From: Solirubrobacter soli DSM 22325
GTDB lineage: Bacteria > Actinomycetota > Thermoleophilia > Solirubrobacterales > Solirubrobacteraceae
DNA: 64,000 nucleotides
Assembly: GCF_000423665.1 (NCBI RefSeq)
Contig: NZ_AUIK01000022.1
Span: 1 to 64,000, forward strand
Reading direction: 5' to 3'
Each line of letters begins with the position of its first letter. The stretch's first letter is position 1. The notes beneath the pieces are model-generated. The model ran no database searches and was not told where the DNA came from. It was given only the letters and a program-made list of their open reading frames with translations. This document shows positions 34,819 to 45,813 of the stretch, in pieces. A program made the translations under genes and the position numbers.

Positions 34819-35814
34819 TCAAGCCAACCCTGGAACGGAAGGGACGGGGATCGAACCGCCCCGGGGCTCCGGTGCGCCGGTCGGCTCGGCGAAGTTCGCG
34901 AGCGTCGCGAGCCCGCACGCCCGCGAGATCCGCAGCCCCGCCGCGGCGTGGACGCCGGCGGCGATCCCCAGCGGGCCGTCGAAGGTCGATGTCAGGTAGA
35001 CGCTCGAGCCGGCGGCGCGGGCGCGGCGGGCGTCCTCGAGCACGGCGGAGATGCCACCGCGCGAGATCTTCAGGCAGACGAGCTCGGCGGCGCCGGAGCC
35101 GGGGGCGTGGGTCTCATCCATCGCGATCCGGACGGGTGAGGAGGCGGCCACGGCGCGCAGCGCTTCGACGCCGTGCACCGGCTCCTCGCACAGCTCCAGG
35201 CCGATCGGGGCGAGCGCGCGCAGGTTCGCGAGCGCCTCCTCGGGCGTCTGCCACGCCCCGTTGGCGTCGACCCGGATCAGCACGTCCGGCCCGACGGCGG
35301 CGCGCACGGCGGCCAGGCGCCCCGCGTCGTCGCCGACGCCCACCTTGACCTTCACGCAGCGGAAGCCTTCACGCACCGCCTCCGCCGCCGCCTGCGCCGC
35401 CCCTGCGCGGTCGTCGGCGCCGATCGTGGCGTTCACGGCGACCTCATCGGCAGCGAGCGGGTGGATCAGCTTCGCGAGCGGCGTCTGCGTCCGGCGCGAG
35501 GCGTGGTCCCACAGCGCCATGTCGATCGCCGCGAGCGCCTGCGGGAGGTCGCGCTCGGCCTTGCAGGCGGCGAGGACGTCCGCGGTCGGCTCGATGCCGC
35601 TCAAGACCTCCTTGTAGGCGTCGATCGCCGCGCTCGCGCTGGCGAGGGACACGCCGTCGAACGGCTCCAGCGGCGCGGCCTCGCCCTCGCCGTACAGACC
35701 GTCGGGGAAGTCGAGGCGGACCCGCAGCGTCTCGCGCTCGTGCAGCTCGCCCCAGGACGCCCGCAGCGGCGCGCGCAGCGCGTAGCGGACCGTCCGGACC
35801 GAGAGCTCGACCAT
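34819..35814 (-). CDS. menC: o-Succinylbenzoate synthase
   Basis: A 331-residue enolase-superfamily dehydratase forming o-succinylbenzoate. Superfamily residues are visible: KVKVG (Lys pair), RVDANGAW (Asp ligand), CEEPV (Glu ligand), AMDETHA (Asp/Glu ligand) and LVCLKISRGG (second Lys). Dipeptide epimerases share this fold, but the men context settles it. The ATG at 35814 overlaps the menA stop by one base (TGATG). Confidence 0.93.
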   Translation of the reverse strand: MVELSVRTVRYALRAPLRASWGELHERETLRVRLDFPDGLYGEGEAAPLEPFDGVSLASASAAIDAYKEVLSGIEPTADVLAACKAERDLPQALAAIDMALWDHASRRTQTPLAKLIHPLAADEVAVNATIGADDRAGAAQAAAEAVREGFRCVKVKVGVGDDAGRLAAVRAAVGPDVLIRVDANGAWQTPEEALANLRALAPIGLELCEEPVHGVEALRAVAASSPVRIAMDETHAPGSGAAELVCLKISRGGISAVLEDARRARAAGSSVYLTSTFDGPLGIAAGVHAAAGLRISRACGLATLANFAEPTGAPEPRGGSIPVPSVPGLA

Positions 35815-36704
35815 CAGCGCGAGAGGAGGAGCCCGATGCCGAGCAGGACGCAGAACACGAGCTGGAGCATGCCGGTGCGCGCCAGCGCGCCGTTCAGGCT
35901 GGGCCCGTCGACGCGGTTGCGGACCACGCGCACGATCGGCGCCGCGAGCGGCAGCGCCAGCCACGGCAGCAGCAGCCACGCGGTCAGGTGCTCGCCGCCG
36001 AACACCCATGCAAGCGGCGCGGTCGCGAACGCGCCGTAGACCAGCAGCGCGTAGCCGAGCCTCGCCTTGTCGCGGCCGAGGCGGACCGCGAGCGTGCGCT
36101 TGCCTGCGCGGCGGTCGGTCTCGAGGTCGCGGGTGTTGTTGACCATCAGGATCGCGGTCGCGAGCAGGCCGACCGGGACCGCGAGGACGAACGACTCCCA
36201 GTTGAACTCCTGCGTCTGGGCGAAGAACGTGCCGGTGACGGCGACCAGGCCGAAGAACAGGAAGACGAAGACCTCACCGAGCCCTTCGTAGCCGTAGGGG
36301 CGTGGGCCGCCCGTGTAGAGCACGCCGGCGAGGATCGAGAGGACGCCGATCAGGAGGATCTGCCAACCCGCGGTGACGATCAGATAGACGCCCACCAGCA
36401 CCGCCAGGCCGAACGCGACGTAGGTGGCGATCAGGACCTGCTTGGGCGGCACCAGGCCGCCGGCGGTCACGCGGACCGGGCCGAGGCGGTCCTCGGTGTC
36501 CGCGCCGCGGCGGGCGTCGGAGTAGTCGTTGCTGAGGTTGGTGCCGATCTGGATCAGCAGCGCGCCGAGCAGCGTGGCGATGAACGTCAGGACCTTGAAC
36601 GTCCCGAGCGTGTACGCGTAGGCCGTGCCGACCAGCACAGGTGCGGCCGCCGCCGGCAGCGTCCGCGGCCGGGAGGCCATCAGCCAGATCTTGAACGGAC
36701 TCAA
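35814..36704 (-). CDS. menA: 1,4-dihydroxy-2-naphthoate polyprenyltransferase
   Basis: A 296-residue UbiA-family membrane enzyme attaching the polyprenyl chain to DHNA. About nine hydrophobic helices. The two Asp-rich prenyl-diphosphate motifs are [14 protein letters not shown] (about residues 55-70) and [20 protein letters not shown] (about 188-207). The N-terminus [20 protein letters not shown] is typical MenA. Overlaps menB by 4 bp (ATGA) and menC by 1 bp: a tightly coupled menB-menA-menC order in transcription. Confidence 0.96.
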   Translation of the reverse strand: MSPFKIWLMASRPRTLPAAAAPVLVGTAYAYTLGTFKVLTFIATLLGALLIQIGTNLSNDYSDARRGADTEDRLGPVRVTAGGLVPPKQVLIATYVAFGLAVLVGVYLIVTAGWQILLIGVLSILAGVLYTGGPRPYGYEGLGEVFVFLFFGLVAVTGTFFAQTQEFNWESFVLAVPVGLLATAILMVNNTRDLETDRRAGKRTLAVRLGRDKARLGYALLVYGAFATAPLAWVFGGEHLTAWLLLPWLALPLAAPIVRVVRNRVDGPSLNGALARTGMLQLVFCVLLGIGLLLSR

Positions 36705-37519
36705 GGTCGTTTGGGGAACTGCGCGAAGTCGGGCTGGCGCTTGGCCTTGTAGGCCTCGCGGCCCTCTTTCGCCTCGTCGCTGGCGTAGAACAGAAGATTG
36801 GCGTCGTGCGCGAGCTGCTGGATCCCCGCCATACCGTCTTCCTCAGCGTGAAAACTCAGCTTTACGAGGCGCAGGGCGAAGGGGGAGAGGGCGAGCATCT
36901 CGTGGCACCATTGGACGGTCTCGGTCTCGAGCTGGTCGAGTGGGACGACCGTATTCACGAGCCCCATGTCGAGCGCCTGCTGGGCGTCGTACTGGCGGCA
37001 GAGCATCCAGAACTCCTTGGCCTTCTTCGGGCCGACGTGCTTGGCGAGCAGGCTCGCGCCGTAGCCGCCGTCGAAGGAGCCGACCCGCGGACCGGTCTGG
37101 CCGAAGCGGGCGTTGTCGGCCGCGATCGTCATGTCGCAGACGAGGTGCAGGACCTGGCCGCCGCCGATCGCCCACCCGGCGACCATGGCGATGACCGGCT
37201 TGGGCAGGCGGCGGATCTGCACGTGCAGGTCGGTCACGTGGAAGCGCCCGACCTGCGCTCCGCCCGGCACGTAGCCGGTGTCGCCGCGCACCCGCTGGTC
37301 GCCGCCGGAGCAGAAGGCCTTGTCGCCCGCGCCGGTGAGGATGATCACGCCCACCGTGGTGTCCTCGCGCGCCTTCTCGAGCGCGTCGGAGACCTCGATC
37401 AGCGTCTCCGGGCGGAACGCGTTATGGACTTCGGGACGGTTGATCGTGATCTTCGCGATCCCGTCGCCGGACAGTTCATAGAGGATGTCTTCGTAGTCGG
37501 CGCCGGCAGTCCAGTTCAC
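36701..37519 (-). CDS. menB: 1,4-dihydroxy-2-naphthoyl-CoA synthase
   Basis: A 272-residue crotonase-fold enzyme closing the second ring from o-succinylbenzoyl-CoA. CSGGDQ (oxyanion hole and bicarbonate-type MenB), [20 protein letters not shown], and [19 protein letters not shown] with the MenB-specific Asp are visible. The GTG at 37519 gives the normal N-terminus ([15 protein letters not shown]) and overlaps the stop of the Hpt gene by 4 bp. It is the first men gene of the minus-strand operon. Confidence 0.96.
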   Translation of the reverse strand: MNWTAGADYEDILYELSGDGIAKITINRPEVHNAFRPETLIEVSDALEKAREDTTVGVIILTGAGDKAFCSGGDQRVRGDTGYVPGGAQVGRFHVTDLHVQIRRLPKPVIAMVAGWAIGGGQVLHLVCDMTIAADNARFGQTGPRVGSFDGGYGASLLAKHVGPKKAKEFWMLCRQYDAQQALDMGLVNTVVPLDQLETETVQWCHEMLALSPFALRLVKLSFHAEEDGMAGIQQLAHDANLLFYASDEAKEGREAYKAKRQPDFAQFPKRP

Positions 37520-37827
37520 GGCGCTGAGCCTAGCGGCGGCGCCTCGAGGGCGGCGCGCAGGGAGCGCACGAGCGGTTCGATCGCGTCCAACTCGCCGGAG
37601 AGGAACCGCCGCTCGAGCGCGCGGGCATGGTCGGCGGCCGCCGTCTCGCCCAGCACCGCCAGCGTCCCCGCAAGCCGGTGTGCCTCCGCCTGCGCCTCGC
37701 GCCGCTCGCGCTCCAGGACATGCGGACCCTTGGCCGCCGCGCGCTCGATCACGCCGACGCGCGCGAGCTCGGTCGGACGCCACTGCGCCCACAACTCCCG
37801 GATCGCCGAGGAGAGCGTGTCCTGCAT
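37516..37827 (-). CDS. Hpt (histidine phosphotransfer) domain protein
   Basis: A 103-residue all-helical protein. The phosphotransfer helix is [20 protein letters not shown], where the His-x2-Ala/Lys-Gly pattern fits Hpt domains (phospho-acceptor His about residue 50), followed by [20 protein letters not shown], the usual trailing helices. It would relay phosphate between a hybrid kinase and a response regulator, none of which is adjacent. Its stop overlaps the menB GTG start by 4 bp; its start lies 23 bp from divergent menE. Confidence 0.78.
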   Translation of the reverse strand: MQDTLSSAIRELWAQWRPTELARVGVIERAAAKGPHVLERERREAQAEAHRLAGTLAVLGETAAADHARALERRFLSGELDAIEPLVRSLRAALEAPPLGSAP

Positions 37828-37850
37828 GGCACCAACCTAAGCTCGTCTGG

Positions 37851-39098
37851 ATGCACTGGGTAGAGCAGGCTCCCCCGTCCGGGGTGGCCGTGGAGACCGC
37901 GGACGGCGCGCTGGATTACGGCACCTTGCTGACCCGGGCGCGCGCGGGCGCGGCCGAGCTCGCGGGCCACCAGCGGGTCGCGATCGCGCTCCCGCCGGGC
38001 CTCGACTTCGCGGTCGCGCTCCACGCCTGCCTGCTCGCGGGAGCCGCCGCGGTGCCCCTCGACCTGCGCGAGCCGGCGCCGCGCCTGGCGGGGGCGACGA
38101 TCACGATCGACGGCCCGCTCGGCACGGGCCCGGCCGCGTCGCCGGGCGCCGCCGCGTCGCCGGGCGCCGCCGCGCTCTCGCCGCGCCGCGCCGGCGCCGG
38201 CGCGCTCGACCTCGCCGCGCCGGCCCTCGTCGTCCACACGTCCGGCACGACCGGCACGCCGCGGCCGGTCGAGCTGACCCTCGGGCAGATCCTCCACAAC
38301 GCCCTCGGGTGCGCGGTCGCGCTCGGGCATGACCGGCACGAACGCTGGCTGTGCCCGCTCCCGCTCAGCCACGTCGGCGGCCTGATGGTCCTGCTGCGCT
38401 CGGCGATCTACGGGACGACCGCCGTGCTCGGACCCGCCGACACGGACGACGTCACGATCGCGAGCCTCGTCCCGACCCAGCTCTCCCGCCTGCTCGTCCG
38501 CGAACCACCGCGGACCCTGCGGCTCGTGATGCTCGGCGGCGCACCCGCCGATCCGACGCTGCTCGCCCGCGCCCGCGAGGCCGGCTGGCCGGTCGCCCCG
38601 ACCTACGGGCTCACGCAGGCGTGCTCCGCCGTGACCGTCGCCCGGTCCGGCGACACCGAGACGTCGGGAACGCCGCTCCCGGGCGTGACCGTCGAGATCG
38701 CGCCCGACGGCGAGATCGTCGTCGACGGGCCCACCGTCACCGAACGCCTCCACACCGGCGACCTCGGCACCCTCGACGAGCAGGGGCGCCTGAAGGTCCT
38801 CGGCCGCAAGGTGGACACGATCGTCTCCGGCGGCGAGAACGTCATGCCCGCGGAGGTCGAGGCCGCACTCCTCGCCCACCCCGCGGTCGCCGAGGCGGGC
38901 GTCTTCGGCCGCCCCGACCCCGAATGGGGCGAGGCCATCACCGCCCACGTCGTCCTGCGCACCCCGCTCGAGCCGGAGATCCTGCGCGAGTTCGCCGCCA
39001 CCCGCCTCGCCCGCTTCAAGGTCCCCAAGACGATCGAGCCCGTGACCGAGCTACCCCGTAACGCGAGCGGGAAGCTCCTGCGCCGCGAGTTGGGCTAG
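37851..39098 (+). CDS. menE: o-Succinylbenzoate-CoA ligase
   Basis: A 415-residue ANL-family adenylating enzyme activating o-succinylbenzoate with ATP and CoA. The P-loop is [16 protein letters not shown], the adenine motif includes [13 protein letters not shown], the hinge region is [13 protein letters not shown], and the catalytic Lys is in [12 protein letters not shown]. It is short for the family because the N-terminal subdomain is reduced. An 18-bp tandem duplication (38133-38150 and 38151-38168) gives a repeated AASPGA insert before the P-loop. It overlaps the convergent DUF559 gene by 48 bp. Confidence 0.93.
   Translation: MHWVEQAPPSGVAVETADGALDYGTLLTRARAGAAELAGHQRVAIALPPGLDFAVALHACLLAGAAAVPLDLREPAPRLAGATITIDGPLGTGPAASPGAAASPGAAALSPRRAGAGALDLAAPALVVHTSGTTGTPRPVELTLGQILHNALGCAVALGHDRHERWLCPLPLSHVGGLMVLLRSAIYGTTAVLGPADTDDVTIASLVPTQLSRLLVREPPRTLRLVMLGGAPADPTLLARAREAGWPVAPTYGLTQACSAVTVARSGDTETSGTPLPGVTVEIAPDGEIVVDGPTVTERLHTGDLGTLDEQGRLKVLGRKVDTIVSGGENVMPAEVEAALLAHPAVAEAGVFGRPDPEWGEAITAHVVLRTPLEPEILREFAATRLARFKVPKTIEPVTELPRNASGKLLRRELG
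38133..38168. repeat. 18-bp tandem duplication within menE
   Basis: Two identical copies of GCCGCGTCGCCGGGCGCC, in frame, encode AASPGA twice in a Pro/Ala-rich linker of MenE. A third, degenerate unit follows. Confidence 0.85.
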
Positions 39099-39959
39099 CA
39101 CCCAGCCGGGCCGCTCGTTGAGGTCCTCCTCCCTGAAGCGAAGCACCACGAATCCGGCCGCCCGAAGCGCCGCGTCCCGGATCCGGTCGTCCACCTGCGA
39201 CCGCTTGCGCCGATGCCCGACCCCGTCGACCTCGACGCACAACCCCGGCCAGAACGCGTCGACCTCGAACCCGTTGATCTTCACGTTCTGACGCGGCGCC
39301 GGAAGGCCCGCGCCGACCACCATCCGCCGGAACCGCTTCTCGAGCCGGCTTCGCGAGCCGGCGCTCCCACTGGCGTGCAGTTCCAGCGCCTCCTCGAGCA
39401 CCTTGACCCGCCGCCGCCCGTTGGCTCGTCCCATCGCCGCCAGCGTCGCTTCGCGGCTGAACTTCCCCAAATGCGCGGCCTCATGGATGACGAGCGCGAG
39501 GTCGTCGGCATCCAGCTCGTCGGCGAGGTCGACCAGCAGTCGCGCGACCGTCGCGACCGGGATGCCGTCGACGACCACGACGTCGCGGGGGTCCAGGTTG
39601 CGGCACGTATGGGCCCGGAACCCGGGCTGAGAGGTGCGCGGCTTCGGCACCAAGACGTCGATCACCTGCACCCGTTGCGTCATGACCGCCAGCAGTCGCC
39701 CGCCCGCGAACCCGGTGAGCGTCGCGCCGTCGCCCGCGGCGAGCAGCGCGGCCATCCACCCACCGCGCTCCGACAACGCGGCGTGCCCATACGCGTAGAC
39801 GCCGCGGTAGAGCGGGTGGAGCCGCCCGGTTCGAACCCACTTCGCGATCCCGCTGGAGCTCATCCCGAGCTGAGCACCGCGGATCACGCCGTGCTGGCGG
39901 GCCGCGATGACCCAGGGTGGTTCGAGTTTGCTCACAACGCGTGAGCAAACTCGAAACAC
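39051..39959 (-). CDS. DUF559 nuclease-like protein with AbiEi-type N-terminal domain
   Basis: A 302-residue protein (294 if the GTG at 39935 is used). The N-terminal ~60 residues form a winged-helix region like the AbiEi antitoxin domain (ARQHGVIRGAQLGMSSSGIA, RTGRLHPLYRGVYAYGH). The C-terminal ~90 residues match DUF559, a Vsr/PD-(D/E)XK-like fold (EVDAFWPGLCVEVDGVGHRR, then DDRIRDAALRAAGFVVLRF). This pairing is very common in actinobacteria with unproven function. No AbiEii-type toxin gene adjoins it. A perfect 15-bp inverted repeat spans its start. Confidence 0.82.
   Translation of the reverse strand: MFRVCSRVVSKLEPPWVIAARQHGVIRGAQLGMSSSGIAKWVRTGRLHPLYRGVYAYGHAALSERGGWMAALLAAGDGATLTGFAGGRLLAVMTQRVQVIDVLVPKPRTSQPGFRAHTCRNLDPRDVVVVDGIPVATVARLLVDLADELDADDLALVIHEAAHLGKFSREATLAAMGRANGRRRVKVLEEALELHASGSAGSRSRLEKRFRRMVVGAGLPAPRQNVKINGFEVDAFWPGLCVEVDGVGHRRKRSQVDDRIRDAALRAAGFVVLRFREEDLNERPGWVLAQLAAQELPARVTG
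39921..39955. promoter_or_regulatory. Perfect 15-bp inverted repeat at the start of the DUF559 gene
   Basis: TTCGAGTTTGCTCAC (39921-39935) and its exact complement (39941-39955) flank the 5-bp centre AACGC. The left arm, read on the minus strand, contains GTG AGC AAA CTC GAA, an in-frame alternative start of the DUF559 protein; the right arm gives the same codons toward the GNAT gene. It could be an operator for autoregulation by the winged-helix domain, or an RNA hairpin masking the start. Confidence 0.7.
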
Positions 39960-40002
39960 CCCCTACGGCTCCACACGCAACCGTGCCAATACCGTCAACG
40001 AA

Positions 40003-42474
<2,472 letters not shown>

Positions 42475-42485
42475 GATCACCGCCC

Positions 42486-43484
42486 ATGTACTACGACGAC
42501 GACGCGGATCTGGACCTGCTCAAGGGCAAGACCGTGGCCATCCTGGGGTACGGCTCCCAGGGCCACGCGCACGCCCGGAACCTCCACGACTCTGGGGTAG
42601 ACGTCGTCGTAGGCCTCCGCGAGGGTTCCAGCTCCGTCGAGCACGCCAAGGCCGCCGGCCTGAACGTCACGAGCATCGAGGACGCCGCCAGCCAGGGCGA
42701 CATCGTGATGGTCCTGCTCCCCGACGAGAAGCACCACGACGTCTACGAGCAGTCGATCAAGGACGGGATCGCTCCCGGCAACCTGCTGATGTTCGGCCAC
42801 GGCTTCTCGATCCACTACGGCGAGGTCGAGGCCCCGCCGGAGGTCGACGTCGCGCTGGTCGCCCCGAAGGGGCCGGGTCACCTGGTCCGCCGCCAGTACC
42901 TCGAGGGCTCGGGCGTCCCGTGCCTGATCGCGATCGACTCCAACGCGACCGGCGACGCGCAGAAGCTCGCCCTGGCCTACGCCAAGGGCATCGGCGGCAC
43001 CCGCGGCGGCGTGATCGAGACGACGTTCAAGGACGAGACCGAGACGGATCTCTTCGGCGAGCAGGCCGTGCTCTGCGGCGGCGTCTCCGAGCTGGTCAAG
43101 GCCGGCTACGACACCCTGGTCGACGCCGGGTACGACCCCAAGCTCGCGTACTTCGAGTGCCTGCATGAGCTCAAGCTCATCGTGGACCTCATGTACGAGA
43201 AGGGGATCACGGGCATGCGCCACTCGATCTCCAACACCGCCGAGTACGGCGACCTGACCCGCGGCAAGCAGATCATCACCGCCGAGACCCGCGCGGCGAT
43301 GAAGAACGTCCTCGGCCAGATCCAGGACGGCACCTTCGCCCGCGAATGGATCGCCGAGAACCGCGCCGGCCAGGAGAACTTCCAGCGCATGCGCAAAGAG
43401 GAGATGGGTCACCAGATCGAGACCGAGGGCAAGCAGTTGCGCTCGATGATGAGCTGGATCGACACCGAATTCGAAGAGGGCTGA
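42486..43484 (+). CDS. ilvC: Ketol-acid reductoisomerase
   Basis: A 332-residue class I enzyme converting acetolactate to dihydroxyisovalerate with NAD(P)H and Mg2+. The cofactor motif is [16 protein letters not shown] with R57-like LREGSSS (NADPH phosphate site), [41 protein letters not shown] (metal ligands), and [16 protein letters not shown]. Complete and of normal length. ilvB and ilvN, the previous step, lie 20 kb upstream, so the pathway is split within the window. The stop overlaps the serA start by one base. Confidence 0.97.
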   Translation: MYYDDDADLDLLKGKTVAILGYGSQGHAHARNLHDSGVDVVVGLREGSSSVEHAKAAGLNVTSIEDAASQGDIVMVLLPDEKHHDVYEQSIKDGIAPGNLLMFGHGFSIHYGEVEAPPEVDVALVAPKGPGHLVRRQYLEGSGVPCLIAIDSNATGDAQKLALAYAKGIGGTRGGVIETTFKDETETDLFGEQAVLCGGVSELVKAGYDTLVDAGYDPKLAYFECLHELKLIVDLMYEKGITGMRHSISNTAEYGDLTRGKQIITAETRAAMKNVLGQIQDGTFAREWIAENRAGQENFQRMRKEEMGHQIETEGKQLRSMMSWIDTEFEEG

Positions 43485-45097
43485 TGAGCACCCTGACGGA
43501 ACCCTTCCGCGTCCTTGTCGCGGAGAAGATCGCCGACACCGGCGTCGACATGCTCAAGGAGCGTTTCGACGTCGACCTCGGCACGGACTGGAGCCGCGAG
43601 GACCTGCTCGAGCGCATCGGCAGCTACCACGGCATCCTGATCCGCAGCGCGACGAAGCTGGACGCCGAGGTGATCGACCGCGCCGACAACCTGCGGGTGG
43701 TCGGCCGCGCGGGCGTGGGCGTGGACAACGTCGACGTCGCCGCCGCGTCCAAGCGCGGGATCATCGTCGCCAACGCGCCGGAGGCCAACACGGTCGCCGC
43801 CGCCGAGCACACGGTCGCGCTGATGCTCGCGCTCGCCCGCAACATCCCGCAGGCGCACGCGTCGCTGACGAGCGGCAAGTGGGAGCGCTCGAAGTTCGGC
43901 GGGACCGAGGTCGAGGGCAAGACCCTCGGCGTGCTCGGCTTCGGCCGCATCGGCCAGCTGGTCGCGATCCGCGCCCGCGCCTTCGGCATGAACGTGGTCG
44001 CGTACGACCCGTTCGTCAGCCCGGAGCGCTTCCGCGAGATCGGCGCCGAGAAGGCCGAGTCGCCGGACGACGTCCTCGCCGCCGCCGACTTCCTCACGCT
44101 GCACCTGCCGAAGACCCCGGAGACCCAGGGCTTCATCAACAAGGACACCCTGGCCAAGACCAAGGACGGCGTGCGGATCATCAACGTCGCCCGCGGGCCG
44201 CTCGTGGTCGACGAGGACCTCAAGGCCGCGATCGACTCCGGCAAGGTCGCCGGCGCCGCGCTGGACGTCTTCGCGCAGGAGCCGATCACCGATCACCCGC
44301 TGTTCGGCTACCCCAACGTGGTCGTCACGCCCCACCTGGGCGCCTCGACCGCCGAGGCGCAGGACCGTGCCGGCGTGCAGACGGCCGAGCAGGTCGTCGC
44401 CGCGCTCACCGGCGGGGTCGTCTCCACCGCGGTGAACATCCCGGCGATCAGCGCCGAGGACTCCGAGGTGCTCGGGCCGTTCGTTCCGCTCGCGCTGCGC
44501 CTGGGGCGGATCGCCGCGGCGTTGACCGACGGCGTCGAGCGCGTCGAGGTCGAGCATCTCGGCCGGATCGCCGAACGCGACACCCGCTTCCTCACGCTCA
44601 GCGTGCTGATGGGGCTCTTCGCCGGGCGCACCGAGGAAGAGGTCAACCTGGTCAACGCGCCGACGCTGGCCGAGGAGCGCGGGATCTCGGTCTCCGAGCG
44701 TCGCGAGACCAAGGCCCGCGACTACGCCGACCTGATCCGCGTGACGCTGTTCAACGGCGACGAGCGGGTCCGGGTCGTCGGCACGACGCTCGGCCAGCTG
44801 CACCGCCCGCACCTGCTCGAGGCGTGGGGTCAGCGCTTCAACCTGCAGATCGACGACCCGTACCTGACGCTGTTCCGCTACTCGGACGTGCCGGGCATGG
44901 TCGGCCGGGTCGGGTCGAAGTTCGGCGATCAGGGCGTGAACATCTCCGCGGCCGCGGTGGGCCGCGGCGAGGGCGACGGCCACGCCGACATCGCGGTGAT
45001 GGCGGTCACGACCGACGCCGCCGTGCCGGACGCGGTCGTGAGTGAGATCGCGGGCTCTGACGGCTTCGTCAGCGGCCGCAGCATCGCGCTCGACTAG
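43484..45097 (+). CDS. serA: D-3-phosphoglycerate dehydrogenase (long, ACT-domain type)
   Basis: A 537-residue oxidoreductase starting serine synthesis. NAD motif VLGFGRIGQLVAIRARAFG; the Arg-Glu-His catalytic set is in NVARGPLVV, DVFAQEPITDHPL and TPHLGASTAEA. After about residue 315 comes the ASB (intervening) domain and a C-terminal ACT domain (LFRYSDVPGMVGRVGSKFGD) for serine feedback, as in actinobacterial type I enzymes. ATG shares one base with the ilvC stop. Serine made here feeds the one-carbon pool sensed by the upstream ZTP riboswitch. Confidence 0.97.
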   Translation: MSTLTEPFRVLVAEKIADTGVDMLKERFDVDLGTDWSREDLLERIGSYHGILIRSATKLDAEVIDRADNLRVVGRAGVGVDNVDVAAASKRGIIVANAPEANTVAAAEHTVALMLALARNIPQAHASLTSGKWERSKFGGTEVEGKTLGVLGFGRIGQLVAIRARAFGMNVVAYDPFVSPERFREIGAEKAESPDDVLAAADFLTLHLPKTPETQGFINKDTLAKTKDGVRIINVARGPLVVDEDLKAAIDSGKVAGAALDVFAQEPITDHPLFGYPNVVVTPHLGASTAEAQDRAGVQTAEQVVAALTGGVVSTAVNIPAISAEDSEVLGPFVPLALRLGRIAAALTDGVERVEVEHLGRIAERDTRFLTLSVLMGLFAGRTEEEVNLVNAPTLAEERGISVSERRETKARDYADLIRVTLFNGDERVRVVGTTLGQLHRPHLLEAWGQRFNLQIDDPYLTLFRYSDVPGMVGRVGSKFGDQGVNISAAAVGRGEGDGHADIAVMAVTTDAAVPDAVVSEIAGSDGFVSGRSIALD

Positions 45098-45726
45098 AGC
45101 ACTTCGCGCGCAGCCGGCGGAGACTTCTTCGCCGGCTGCGGCTTGCACGTCGAGGCCCAGCCGGGCTGCTTCGCCAGCCGCAGGGCCTCCGCCGCCATCC
45201 CGCGGATCGAGCGCGAGGCGCCGAGCAGCTCGCCCCACGGCGCGTCGAGCCCGCCGCGCAGCGTCGAGTTCGTGGTGAACGCGAGCATGTTGTTCGCGCC
45301 CGACAGCGCCAGCACCCGCCCGCGGCACTCGCGGACCGGGTTGGTCGAGCCGGCGAGGTTGGAGAGCATGCGGCTGTTGGCCGACGCGAACGCGTGCGTG
45401 CGGGCCAGCGGAGCGGTCGCGCAGCGCCGGTAGTCGCGGTTGCGCAGCTCGCGGGCGAGGTGTTCGGCGTGCGCCTCGCACGACGCGAGCGAGGCGAGCG
45501 ACCGCTTCGCCTCGGCGGCCGTCGTCCGGCGCAAGAGCGCCAGCGACTCGCGCGCGGGCTCGTCCCAGTGCCCGGGCTTCTCCGGCGCGGGCGGCGGGGG
45601 ATTGGGCGGCGTCCTGGCCCACGCGTGCGGCGCCGGCGTCACCGGATGGCCGAGCACGAGCCCGAGCGACGCGGCCGGAACGGCCAACACCAGCACTCCG
45701 AGCAGCAGCGCGAGCCGCGAACGCAT
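45094..45726 (-). CDS. Secreted protein of unknown function
   Basis: About 210 residues with an N-terminal signal peptide (RSRLALLLGVLVLAVPAASL). The mature part starts with a Pro-rich stretch (TPPNPPPPAPEKPGHW), then an all-helical region with four cysteines (SCEAHAEHLARELRNRDYRR; ECRGRVLALSGANN). No family recognised. A second in-frame start lies at 45744, but GGGAG is better placed for 45726. Overlaps serA convergently by 4 bp. Confidence 0.7.
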   Translation of the reverse strand: MRSRLALLLGVLVLAVPAASLGLVLGHPVTPAPHAWARTPPNPPPPAPEKPGHWDEPARESLALLRRTTAAEAKRSLASLASCEAHAEHLARELRNRDYRRCATAPLARTHAFASANSRMLSNLAGSTNPVRECRGRVLALSGANNMLAFTTNSTLRGGLDAPWGELLGASRSIRGMAAEALRLAKQPGWASTCKPQPAKKSPPAAREVL

Positions 45727-45813
45727 CAGGACCAACACTCCCATCCGTGGGTAGACGGGGGCGATCTTATGTCGCCATGCTGACCCGCGGCAAGCGCTTT
45801 CCCGTGGAAATGC

